Assembly: GCF_001468485.1 (NCBI RefSeq)
Contig: NZ_LODI01000002.1
Coordinates: 184,711-248,710, forward strand
DNA length: 64,000 bases
Source of the DNA: Pseudoalteromonas sp. H71
GTDB lineage: Bacteria; Pseudomonadota; Gammaproteobacteria; Enterobacterales; Alteromonadaceae
Direction: 5' to 3'
Shown here: positions 56,877 through 64,000 of the stretch, piece after piece
Numbering within the stretch: the stretch's first letter is position 1
Layout: each line of letters starts with the position of its first letter
Made by a program: the position numbers and the translations under genes
The notes under the pieces: generated by a model
What the model saw: only the letters and a program-made list of their open reading frames with translations
What the model was told of the DNA's origin: nothing
The model's database searches: none

Positions 56877-58997
56877 CTAGCTCACAGAAGGTTTTGAGTA
56901 ATCAAAGCTGTAATCACTTAACTCATTCCAACGGTCTCTATATTGCTGTGGAGCATCCGCAATGAAATCTCGCCAAAGTGTTTTTGCTTTCTCATAATAA
57001 GGTACTATCGATGTCTCATCACCAAAGTTATAAAGTAACGAGATAAGCACCGAGGTAACGTAAAGCGACTCACCTTCAAGTAACAAATAAAGATGTGTGT
57101 ATCTTGGATGATTTTTAAATGAGAACAAATACCTTAAACTTTCAAGTAGCTGCTTGAGCGCTTCAGCTCGATTTAAAATTGGACCATCAAGTATCTCAAC
57201 CATTGTGTTACATAGCTGCTCAAACTCATCAAAATCCAAATAATCTGTTAAACACACACTTTCATCTACACTAGAGAATGGCTGCGTTTTTATATGATCA
57301 ATAACTTCATTTTTAGAAAAAATAAATTCTTCTAGTAAAATATCATCTGACCTTAAAGGCATGCTCCCCTTAACAGCGGCCCCATCACTGCAATTAAAAC
57401 AATTTATCCCTGAATCAAGTTTAGACTCTAAAAAACGTTCCATTTGCACTTTTCCTGTGTGCATGAAGTGATCGGTAATTATATCGCCGCCAAAATTGCC
57501 AGGTATAATGAGCTCGCCCCCCATTTTTAAAGGCGCATGTATCGTTTCACCCTCACCTGAGTAATAATAGCTACCTTTTGAATGATGATGGTTAGGATCT
57601 TTATAACCATTATCAGCACCGAAAAGATAAATATTTTTAAATTCCATACTACCAAAAAAACTAAGTGCTGTGTTCCCAACCAAGGGGTTGCTGAACCCTA
57701 TAGTTGATGTGATTCTGCCATTATTTAAAAACTCCGAAATATGAAATAATGATGTACCTGCTTCGTTACTTTTTAGTGCAACGCCACACCAGCCAAACAA
57801 ATCGAGTACGTTTGGGTACATTACATTTAGCACAAGTAGATTTATTTTTTGGCGGGTATTTTCAGGAATAAATGCTGTTAAAAAATCTTCTGTTGCCTTC
57901 GTTCTTTCAAGTGCAACATGAAAATCAGGTGTAATACCTTGCTTTAATAATGCTGTTGTAGCAGAGTTACATGCAACGACAATGACCTTGTCTTGTAACT
58001 TTTTAATTCTTTCAATATCGTTATCCAATGAAGGTCCATTTGCAACAATAAATATAGGATAATGATTATACTTTTCGGAAACCTTTTTCGCAGGCTGTAG
58101 CAAATTAATAGGTTTTAAAGAGTTTTCGACTGAATGAGCAACGCTTAAGAGCGCATCATCAAAAAAACCCCACCCCATAAAAAACTGATGATAATTGCCT
58201 TTAAACTCATTAATTAATTTATTTACAGATTCAGAAGGGTAATGTTGAAAAAATAGTGCACTTGCAACACTAAACGCACCAATTTCTCCAGCTCTTAAAT
58301 GCAAAGCTTCATACATTTCTTGCTCAGGCACACCAATCGAGAAATATAAATAACTTCCAGCTTCATCTACTTTGCTAAGAAAATTAGCCCAGTCAAATGT
58401 AAATAAACTTGCAAAAAAATAATCTTCATTGGGTTCAAAGATGCTTATATAAGCTGCATTAAAAGAGTCAAAAAAATGATCTAAATGATATCCTAAGCCA
58501 ACGCCAAAAATAATTGCACTGGGTACATATTCAGCAACATCTTTTGTCGAAGGAAGATCCTGTTGCGTTTCATTGTAGATAGCGCCAATTTCAGCCATTA
58601 AATCAATATGGATAAAACCCGTCTCATTTTTTAAGAATTCCAATTGGCTATGGTCAACTTTACCCATTATAGGGTTTTCAAGCATATTCTTTATTTGCTC
58701 ACTAGACTGCTTATGCGGGTCTTCACTATAAATAGGAACCCCTGTGTCGTAGTCAACAAAATTAGCTGTACCATTGTGGTTAAGAAATAAATTAAATTTA
58801 CTGCTTGGCTGATGCGAACTAAATTTCTCGGCAATATCAGGAAAATACTTTTTAAACGCTACGATATTATTGTCGAAAGTCGTATTCGCTTTATCTACAA
58901 AAGCATCTTCGTTTTTTTGTTTTTGCGAAATTGAATTAAGGGTCTCTTCAATCTCATTTATTGACTGTTGAGCACTTTGCAGATCATTTTTAGACAT
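56877..58997 (-). CDS. maf: Motility accessory factor Maf, flagellin glycosyltransferase (DUF115)
   Basis: Maf proteins move CMP-nonulosonic acids onto flagellin Ser/Thr. The 706-residue product has an N-terminal Maf domain (about 20-290), the central MptE-like DUF115 region with IFIVANGPSLDNDIERI (about 315-331), and a helical C-terminus. It overlaps the small gene before it by 8 bases and precedes pseH. No membrane segment, as for cytoplasmic Maf enzymes. Confidence 0.9.
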   Translation of the reverse strand: MSKNDLQSAQQSINEIEETLNSISQKQKNEDAFVDKANTTFDNNIVAFKKYFPDIAEKFSSHQPSSKFNLFLNHNGTANFVDYDTGVPIYSEDPHKQSSEQIKNMLENPIMGKVDHSQLEFLKNETGFIHIDLMAEIGAIYNETQQDLPSTKDVAEYVPSAIIFGVGLGYHLDHFFDSFNAAYISIFEPNEDYFFASLFTFDWANFLSKVDEAGSYLYFSIGVPEQEMYEALHLRAGEIGAFSVASALFFQHYPSESVNKLINEFKGNYHQFFMGWGFFDDALLSVAHSVENSLKPINLLQPAKKVSEKYNHYPIFIVANGPSLDNDIERIKKLQDKVIVVACNSATTALLKQGITPDFHVALERTKATEDFLTAFIPENTRQKINLLVLNVMYPNVLDLFGWCGVALKSNEAGTSLFHISEFLNNGRITSTIGFSNPLVGNTALSFFGSMEFKNIYLFGADNGYKDPNHHHSKGSYYYSGEGETIHAPLKMGGELIIPGNFGGDIITDHFMHTGKVQMERFLESKLDSGINCFNCSDGAAVKGSMPLRSDDILLEEFIFSKNEVIDHIKTQPFSSVDESVCLTDYLDFDEFEQLCNTMVEILDGPILNRAEALKQLLESLRYLFSFKNHPRYTHLYLLLEGESLYVTSVLISLLYNFGDETSIVPYYEKAKTLWRDFIADAPQQYRDRWNELSDYSFDYSKPSVS

Positions 58998-59280
58998 TTT
59001 GATATTTCTTAATATTCTTTTGGTTTTTATTAAACTGAGTAATATTTTTAAAAGACTGTTTTTTTAAGTCGTCGACTTTATTTATTATATTTTGATGCTT
59101 TGCGGCGACTGATAGAAAATAAGTAGCATTTTCATGTAGGGATATTTCATCGGTCGCTTTTATTTCATCAAGTAACTTGCGGTCTAAATTGAGTGCTTTT
59201 TCGAGGTTTGGCTCATCAATCGCAGCTTCGAGCTGCGAAATCAAAGAGTCAATTTTATCCAACATGAGCATCGATACCAT
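58990..59280 (-). CDS. Small helical protein in FliT position
   Basis: A 96-residue charged, helical protein between fliS and maf. FliT, the FliD chaperone, is often placed here and is of like size, but no certain motif was recognised. It overlaps fliS by 26 bases if the first ATG is used; ATGs at 59271 and 59265 are alternatives. The tail is Lys/Asn-rich. Confidence 0.55.
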   Translation of the reverse strand: MVSMLMLDKIDSLISQLEAAIDEPNLEKALNLDRKLLDEIKATDEISLHENATYFLSVAAKHQNIINKVDDLKKQSFKNITQFNKNQKNIKKYQNV

Positions 59281-59683
59281 TTTCAGATAACGTTTGTTCT
59301 CTTACTTCATGAGGGATTGCATCCCACGCTGATTTTATCTCTTTTAATAGGTTCGACACTTCAGTAATTATTTCAGGATCGTTTTTGATACTCGCATCCA
59401 ATAGACGCTCATCCATGTAAGTATAAAGTGAATAAAGATTTGTTGACACATCACCACCAGCGTCAAAATCTAAACAACCGCGCAATGCATTGATAATCGC
59501 TGATGCTCTTGAGATATGTTCGCTTTTAGCTTCCAAGTGTTTTTTTTCAATCGCTACTTTTGCTAAGACCATTTTCTCAATTGCGCCCGCCATTAGCATT
59601 TGAATAATTTCATACCTATCGGCCCCTGCAACTCGCGTTTTTAGGGCCTCTTTTTGATAATTTTTTACTTTAGCGTTGTACAT
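59255..59683 (-). CDS. fliS: Flagellin export chaperone FliS
   Basis: Binds the C-terminus of flagellin before export. The 142 residues form a helical bundle with the typical opening YQKEALKTRVAGADRYEIIQMLMAGAIEKM and a LRGCLDFDAGGDVSTNLYSLYTYMDERL core. It follows fliD by 41 bases. Confidence 0.94.
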   Translation of the reverse strand: MYNAKVKNYQKEALKTRVAGADRYEIIQMLMAGAIEKMVLAKVAIEKKHLEAKSEHISRASAIINALRGCLDFDAGGDVSTNLYSLYTYMDERLLDASIKNDPEIITEVSNLLKEIKSAWDAIPHEVREQTLSENGIDAHVG

Positions 59684-59724
59684 AACTCACCTATATATTT
59701 TATTGCTAAATCAATTACTTACAC

Positions 59725-61131
59725 TTAACTATCTGAACGTGTAAAGCCCGGAAGACTTGCCAATTGTGCACTCAAGTAGGTTTGCGTTGACTGCATTTGT
59801 GCAAGCAGTACATCTAACCCTGCATATTGTTCGCGAAGTCTAGCTTCCAAAGATTCCATTCTGAATTGATGATTTTCAACATCATCTTCTAAATCAGAAA
59901 TTTGTCCATTTAAACTGTCCTCTCGCTGCTTCATAATGCCGTTCGTATCGACATAGTTATCCAATAACGTTTCAAACTTTGAAGCTATACCGTTTTCACC
60001 TGCAAAAGCCTTGCCAATATCATCAAAATTATTATCTAACGCATCATTCAAGCTTCTCACTAGAGTCGATTTTTCTAAGTAACCTTCTTTATTAACTCCA
60101 AGCCCGATATCAAAAATACTCTCAAAAGGACCTGCATCTGATAAGCTAGTTGATAGAGCATTCACTAATTGCGAACTAAGAGAGCGGATAGTAGAATCAC
60201 CATTTAAAGGCTTACCGATGCGTGACTGAAACCCTAGTTGACCTATAACATTGTTATAATTTGTGATTAATTCATCAACTAACGTTGTTGCACTTTCTCG
60301 GTCAAAATCAACTGAAAGCTTGGCTGTCTCATTGTCGACACTTTCACGTTTTGCTGTTATCGTCATATCTTGTACAGCATCTTTAAAGGTGTTTGTATCG
60401 TTTGTTATGGTAATACCATCAACTTTAATAATTGCATCTTTTGCGGAGTTTTCTGCTGCTATTCCAATGCCGCCTGCACCACCTGCATTTGCTATAGTAG
60501 ATACGTTATCAAGTTCAGCGTTATCGTTTGTGATAACAAGATCGTTTCCGGTCCCTGTTACAGTAGAAGTCAAAACAAGCTTCGCTTCAGTACCCGTGTT
60601 AATAATATTTGCCGTAACACCAAAATTACTGTCAGAGTCGTTTATAGCATCACGTAAGTCAGAGAGAGTAGCACCGGCGTCTAAGGTTAAATCAAAAGTT
60701 TTATCAGGGCCTGCAGAAAACGATAATGTGCCACCTGAAGCACTCACAACGTCTTCATTAGTAGCAAATAACCCATCTTCAGATAAAGCTCTACTCCCTT
60801 GAGCAATTGCAACCACTTCTATCTTGAAGTCACCTGGAGTTATATCAGAGGTAGGTGTAACAGAGATCAAGTCTCCGTCATCACTTGTTGGCTGGGTTAT
60901 ATTAGCAACTCGTTTATTGAAGTTATCTGGGTCTGCTAATTTTTCAATTGTATCTTGTAACTGCGATAAAGCAGATTTAACTTCACCTATCGCTGATAAC
61001 TCGACTTGAAGCGCCTCATCCTTCGCTGCAAAGGCATTCATTTTAGGTACATTTTCAGCATCAACTGACGCCGAAATAATACTTTCCAAATCGAGACCTG
61101 AACCAATACCCGCAGATGTAATAAGAGGCAT
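59725..61131 (-). CDS. fliD: Flagellar filament cap protein FliD
   Basis: Caps the growing filament and folds flagellin. The 468-residue product has the N-terminal SAGIGSGLDLESIISASVDAE segment and a C-terminal coiled coil (about 395-455) ending QMQSTQTYLSAQLASLPG. It has a predicted FliA promoter inside flaG. Confidence 0.94.
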   Translation of the reverse strand: MPLITSAGIGSGLDLESIISASVDAENVPKMNAFAAKDEALQVELSAIGEVKSALSQLQDTIEKLADPDNFNKRVANITQPTSDDGDLISVTPTSDITPGDFKIEVVAIAQGSRALSEDGLFATNEDVVSASGGTLSFSAGPDKTFDLTLDAGATLSDLRDAINDSDSNFGVTANIINTGTEAKLVLTSTVTGTGNDLVITNDNAELDNVSTIANAGGAGGIGIAAENSAKDAIIKVDGITITNDTNTFKDAVQDMTITAKRESVDNETAKLSVDFDRESATTLVDELITNYNNVIGQLGFQSRIGKPLNGDSTIRSLSSQLVNALSTSLSDAGPFESIFDIGLGVNKEGYLEKSTLVRSLNDALDNNFDDIGKAFAGENGIASKFETLLDNYVDTNGIMKQREDSLNGQISDLEDDVENHQFRMESLEARLREQYAGLDVLLAQMQSTQTYLSAQLASLPGFTRSDS

Positions 61132-61158
61132 AATATAATCCTAAATAGCTGGAATGGC

Positions 61159-61584
61159 CTAAACTGTTTTGTTAAACAGTAAACCTTTATTAGTTAATTT
61201 ATCGGCAAATTCATCTAAAGCTTTAGCTATTTCCCTAAACTCTTCGGTAGGTATCTCTCTAATTACTTCATCGTTACTTTTATCAAGCACTTTAATGATA
61301 GGAAGATCTCCACTATCATCAAACTCAAATTTTAAGTTAGTTGATGTTACCGGGATATACTCATTTAACTTCTCTAGATTATCTTTTACCTCGACAAACA
61401 AATCTTTATCTTGTTTGCCTTCTTGTTCCTCAATATTTTGAGCATTCTTCAAATCAACAGCTTCTCTTGCTGTTAAAGAGGTGCCCTTTTCAAGCTTTTC
61501 CTCTTTTACCGCATCTTTACTAATAGATGAACTTACAATACTAAGCCCGTCTATTGTTTTTTGTGTAGAATTTAAATCAATCAT
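61159..61584 (-). CDS. flaG: FlaG family flagellar protein
   Basis: FlaG proteins influence filament length. The 141-residue product has a conserved C-terminal domain (KFEFDDSGDLPIIKVLDKSNDEVIREIPTEEFREIAKALDEFADKL). The start is the ATG at 61584 (MIDLNSTQK), with GAGGA upstream; the frame extends to 61626 with an uncharacteristic hydrophobic leader. The end of the gene contains the fliD promoter. Confidence 0.88.
   Translation of the reverse strand: MIDLNSTQKTIDGLSIVSSSISKDAVKEEKLEKGTSLTAREAVDLKNAQNIEEQEGKQDKDLFVEVKDNLEKLNEYIPVTSTNLKFEFDDSGDLPIIKVLDKSNDEVIREIPTEEFREIAKALDEFADKLTNKGLLFNKTV
61199..61225 (-). promoter_or_regulatory. Predicted sigma-28 promoter of fliD inside flaG
   Basis: Minus-strand TAAAGCTT-N11-GCCGATAA, with a perfect -10 box, 7 of 8 in the -35 box, and exact spacing. 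It encodes KALDEFADK of FlaG. Predicted start about 61 bases before fliD. Confidence 0.75.
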
Positions 61585-61614
61585 CTCGGCTATCCTCGAA
61601 ACATATAATAAGAC

Positions 61615-61666
61615 TATAAGCCACATTTGAACTATTTGCTTAGTCTAAAGTGGCTCATAGTTCAAA
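61615..61666. repeat. Interleaved inverted repeats between flagellin and flaG
   Basis: On the minus strand, TTTGAACTAT pairs with ATAGTTCAAA, while AGCCAC plus the following TTTAGACTA pairs with TAGTTCAAA plus GTGGCT. The arms alternate (A, B, A', B'), so only one hairpin can form at a time unless a pseudoknot forms. The second hairpin, about 15 bp with one bulge and one mismatch, could act as terminator or processing site. Confidence 0.5.
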
Positions 61667-61670
61667 TCAA

Positions 61671-62645
61671 TTAGCCTAAAAGCGATAACGCTGCTTGTGG
61701 ACGTTGATTTGCTTGGCTTAAGATTGTTTGGCTAGCCTGTTGTAAAATCTGCATCTTAGTTAGGTTAGCTGTTTCTTGCGCAAAATCGGTATCTTGAATA
61801 CGTGATTTTGCAGCCGATAAGTTTTCTGAGATATTTGACTGATTTCGAATAGTTGATTGAAAACGGTTTTGAACAGCACCAAGCTCAGCACGCTTCTTAT
61901 CAACAACAGCAATCATCGAGTCCATACCAGCTAAAACAAACTGAGCATTACCCTGCGTTGATACACTAATTGTATCTGCTCTAAATTTAGTATCAAAGTC
62001 ATCTGTTGCACCAACTGCTGCGCCAGAAACATCAGAAACACCAGCAGCTAAAGTTGTTAAACCTTTACCTGTTAGGTTACTAGCAACACCTGCGATTCCT
62101 GATAACGTGAATCCACCATTTGCAGAAATAGAGTTAGGACCACTTGCCGTAGTACCCACATCTTGCATACTAAAACCAATAGTTTGCACAGCATCTGCAC
62201 CTACTTGGAATTTGGCGTCATAACTACCATCTAATAAATTTTGACCACCGAATGTAGTGTCTTCTGCAACACGGTTTACTTCTGAAGACAATGAACGAAT
62301 TTCTTCTTGAATCGCTAGGCGATCTTCATCTGTGTTTGAACCATTTGATGCTTGTTGTGCCAGTGTACGAATACGTTGGAACATCGATGTTACTTCATCA
62401 AGTGCCCCTTCAGCTGTTTGTGCAAGTGAAATACCATCATTTGCGTTTCGGTTACCCTGATTTAAACCATTAACTTGTGATGATAAACGGTTTGAAATCT
62501 GCATACCTGCAGCATCGTCTTTTGCACTGTTGATACGCATACCTGAAGATAGACGTTGGAATGAAGTATCCAATGCATTACTTGATTTGCTCAGTTGTCT
62601 TTGTGCGTTCAAAGAACTCACATTACTATTTACATATAAAGCCAT
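61671..62645 (-). CDS. Flagellin (second of the tandem pair)
   Basis: A 324-residue flagellin with MALYVNSNVSSLNAQRQL at the start and SKIRIQ-type C-terminal helix (SAAKSRIQDTDFAQETANLTKMQILQQASQTILSQANQRPQAALSLLG). D0/D1 domains are complete, with only a short variable middle (about 170-215), so no large outer domains. Its paralogue upstream shares most of the conserved segments. It has a predicted FliA promoter. Confidence 0.94.
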   Translation of the reverse strand: MALYVNSNVSSLNAQRQLSKSSNALDTSFQRLSSGMRINSAKDDAAGMQISNRLSSQVNGLNQGNRNANDGISLAQTAEGALDEVTSMFQRIRTLAQQASNGSNTDEDRLAIQEEIRSLSSEVNRVAEDTTFGGQNLLDGSYDAKFQVGADAVQTIGFSMQDVGTTASGPNSISANGGFTLSGIAGVASNLTGKGLTTLAAGVSDVSGAAVGATDDFDTKFRADTISVSTQGNAQFVLAGMDSMIAVVDKKRAELGAVQNRFQSTIRNQSNISENLSAAKSRIQDTDFAQETANLTKMQILQQASQTILSQANQRPQAALSLLG

Positions 62646-62708
62646 GATAGCCTCCGCTTCAAAGTTCGATAGATAGTAACGGGATACCCCTACCCTGTTA
62701 TTATCCGT

Positions 62709-62742
62709 GATTTAGAGTCCTGGATTTTTAGTCCTCTAAATC
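62709..62742 (-). repeat. Stem-loop at the 5' end of the second flagellin mRNA
   Basis: GATTTAGAG (62709-62717) and CTCTAAATC (62734-62742) form a perfect 9-bp stem. It begins at the predicted transcription start of the sigma-28 promoter, so it may stabilise the message. Confidence 0.4.
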
Positions 62743-62744
62743 AT

Positions 62745-62771
62745 TTATCGTCCGATAAAGCGAAAGCTTTA
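62745..62771 (-). promoter_or_regulatory. Predicted sigma-28 promoter of the second flagellin
   Basis: Minus-strand TAAAGCTT-N11-GACGATAA: 7 of 8 matches in both boxes with exact spacing. Predicted start about 93 bases before the ATG at 62645. Confidence 0.75.
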
Positions 62772-62809
62772 GCTTTATTTGTATTTAATTTCTACTTACT
62801 TTAATTTTA

Positions 62810-63778
62810 TTAACCTTGAAGTAGACTAAGTGCGGCCTGTGGACGCTGATTAGCTTGCCCTAAAATAGTTTGACTTGCTTGTTGTAATATCTGATTTTTA
62901 GTTAAGTTAGCCGTCTCCATTGCAAAGTCAGCGTCTTTGATACGCGATTTCGCAGCAGATAAATTTTCAGAAATATTAGCTTGGTTTCGAATTGTTGATT
63001 GGAAACGGTTCTGTACCGCACCTAATTCAGCACGCTTTTTATCAACTACAGCAATCATTGCATCCATACCTGCAAACACTTGCTGTGCATTAGCCTGAGT
63101 AGATACACTTATCTCTGCAGCAACCATACTTGTGAAGCTAGCAGTTGCAGCTGTAATACTACCACTACCAATTTCGCTAATTCCGGCCGCAAAAGTAGAC
63201 ATACTTTTACCTGCAACTGCAGATGCAATCCCTGCTATACCAGACATTGTAAAACCACCGTTTGCAGAAATTGTATTAGCACTGCCACCTACATCCTGCA
63301 TGCTAAACCCGATTGTTTGAACCGCATCAGCACCAATTTGAAAACTTGCAGAGTAAGTACCATCAAGCAGATTTTGACCGCCAAAAGTAGTATCGGTAGC
63401 TATACGGTTAACTTCATCAGATAATTGACGGATTTCTTCTTGGATAGCTAATCTGTCTTCATCTGTATTTGAGCCGTTTGAAGCTTGTTGTGCAAGCGTG
63501 CGAATACGCTGAAAAGTAGAGGTAATTTCATCCATAGCACCTTCAGCAGTTTGCGCTAAAGAAATACCATCATTCGCATTTCGGTTACCTTGGTTAAGAC
63601 CTAATATTTGCGACTGTAAACGATCTGAAATTTGTAAACCTGCGGCATCATCTGCTGCGCTGTTAATACGAAGGCCAGAGGATAAGCGTTTGAAAGACGT
63701 ATCTAAGTCACCGCCGCTTCTCTCAAGCTGCCTTTGTGCATTAATCGCACTCACATTGGTATTTACATATAAAGCCAT
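62810..63778 (-). CDS. Flagellin (first of the tandem pair)
   Basis: A 322-residue flagellin, starting MALYVNTNVSAINAQRQL and ending SLLQG, with conserved D0/D1 domains and a short Ala/Ser/Gly-rich middle (about 165-220). It differs from the 324-residue copy mainly in this middle. In contrast to that copy, its promoter is of sigma-54 type, which in Vibrio is the mark of the essential flagellin FlaA. Confidence 0.94.
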   Translation of the reverse strand: MALYVNTNVSAINAQRQLERSGGDLDTSFKRLSSGLRINSAADDAAGLQISDRLQSQILGLNQGNRNANDGISLAQTAEGAMDEITSTFQRIRTLAQQASNGSNTDEDRLAIQEEIRQLSDEVNRIATDTTFGGQNLLDGTYSASFQIGADAVQTIGFSMQDVGGSANTISANGGFTMSGIAGIASAVAGKSMSTFAAGISEIGSGSITAATASFTSMVAAEISVSTQANAQQVFAGMDAMIAVVDKKRAELGAVQNRFQSTIRNQANISENLSAAKSRIKDADFAMETANLTKNQILQQASQTILGQANQRPQAALSLLQG

Positions 63779-63897
63779 AATAAACTCTCTTCTTATCTGT
63801 CAAAGTTAGGTCACTATCTCGTTCAAAGAAAGTGGGAATTTGACAAAGTAGCTAGATATATAGGCGTTATACTCTGCCTAGGGGCAACTATCTGCCA

Positions 63898-63926
63898 CTT
63901 TGTAAGTTAATAATAAACTTACAAAG
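63898..63926. repeat. Inverted repeat at the start site of the first flagellin
   Basis: CTTTGTAAGTT and AACTTACAAAG are perfect 11-base inverted repeats with a 7-base spacer, straddling the predicted start site. It could be a binding site for a dimeric regulator or a 5' stem-loop. CAAAG motifs recur further downstream in the leader. Confidence 0.45.
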
Positions 63927-63931
63927 ACAAA

Positions 63932-63947
63932 AGCAAGCATTAGGCCA
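63932..63947 (-). promoter_or_regulatory. Predicted sigma-54 promoter of the first flagellin
   Basis: Minus-strand TGGCCTAATGCTTGCT: TGGC and TTGC with exact GG-N10-GC spacing. Predicted start near 63921, about 140 bases before the ATG. In Vibrio, FlrC acts on flaA from sites downstream of the start, so the long leader may hold them. Confidence 0.65.
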
Positions 63948-64000
63948 ACTTTATTTTAAGGACTGTTAAAGATTGAGAATACGTTGTCTGGTGTGTCTTG

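Noticed and set aside
59616-59642. CTATCGGC inside fliS as a sigma-28 promoter of the downstream genes
   Set aside because: The -10 box is imperfect and the -35 region (AAAAACGC) is poor.
63884-63897. A second sigma-54-like match (TGGCAGATAGTTGC) upstream of the first flagellin
   Set aside because: GG and GC are nine bases apart rather than ten; sigma-54 spacing is strict, and a correctly spaced site lies just upstream.

Overview
The window is chromosomal DNA of an AT-rich marine gammaproteobacterium, most likely a Pseudoalteromonas-type member of the Alteromonadales. The evidence is the housekeeping block murJ-ribF-ileS opposite rpsT, the polar-flagellum layout with FlrABC-type regulators, MotC/MotD stators, ParC/ParP chemotaxis-array proteins, and several small tandem flagellins. 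No rRNA, tRNA, insertion sequence, prophage or CRISPR array was seen. Almost all of the DNA is coding; the longest gene-free stretch is about 290 bp (41996-42286).

Layout. 1-3066: ileS (cut by the window edge), ribF and murJ on the minus strand. 3320-10802: mixed housekeeping genes (rpsT, a lone receiver protein, two small hypothetical proteins, smrA, an unreported 32-residue membrane peptide, a 2-hydroxyacid dehydrogenase, an OlsF-like two-domain acyltransferase, dapE, ompW). 10838-20484: chemotaxis and motor genes, transcribed right to left as fliA-cheY-cheZ-cheA-cheB-motC-motD-parC-parP-cheW-DUF2802. 20487-41276: flagellar basal body, export and regulator genes, also right to left: flrB-flrC, fliE-F-G-H-I-J, fliK-L-M-N-O-P-Q-R-flhB, flhA-flhF-flhG, running on into fliA. 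41402-43744: tag, then flrA. 43885-44670: a short divergent flagellin. 44856-56871: genes for a nonulosonic acid (pseudaminic-acid type) and unassigned sugar-tailoring genes. 56877-63778: the flagellin glycosyltransferase Maf, a small FliT-position protein, fliS, fliD, flaG and two tandem flagellins.

How it fits together. FlrA, FlrB and FlrC are the sigma-54 regulators of the polar flagellar hierarchy. I find sigma-54 (GG-N10-GC) sites in front of flrB, fliE, fliK, flhA and the first flagellin, and also in front of pseB. I find sigma-28 (FliA) sites in front of the second flagellin, inside flaG ahead of fliD, and in front of the nine-gene sugar operon that holds pseI and pseG. The promoters therefore suggest that the glycan donor is made on the same schedule as the filament it decorates. 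PseB, PseC, a PseH-like acetyltransferase, a PseG-like hydrolase, PseI and a SpsF-type cytidylyltransferase can together make a CMP-nonulosonate, and Maf would transfer it to flagellin. Seven further enzymes in the same block (class-III aminotransferase, flavin-type oxidoreductase, two methyltransferases, a short DegT-type protein, a WbqC protein, an aldo/keto reductase) have no place in the standard pathway; they are the best candidates here for undescribed chemistry.

All calls come from reading the sequence and from family knowledge; no database search was run. Promoters, hairpins and start codons are predictions from motif and spacing.
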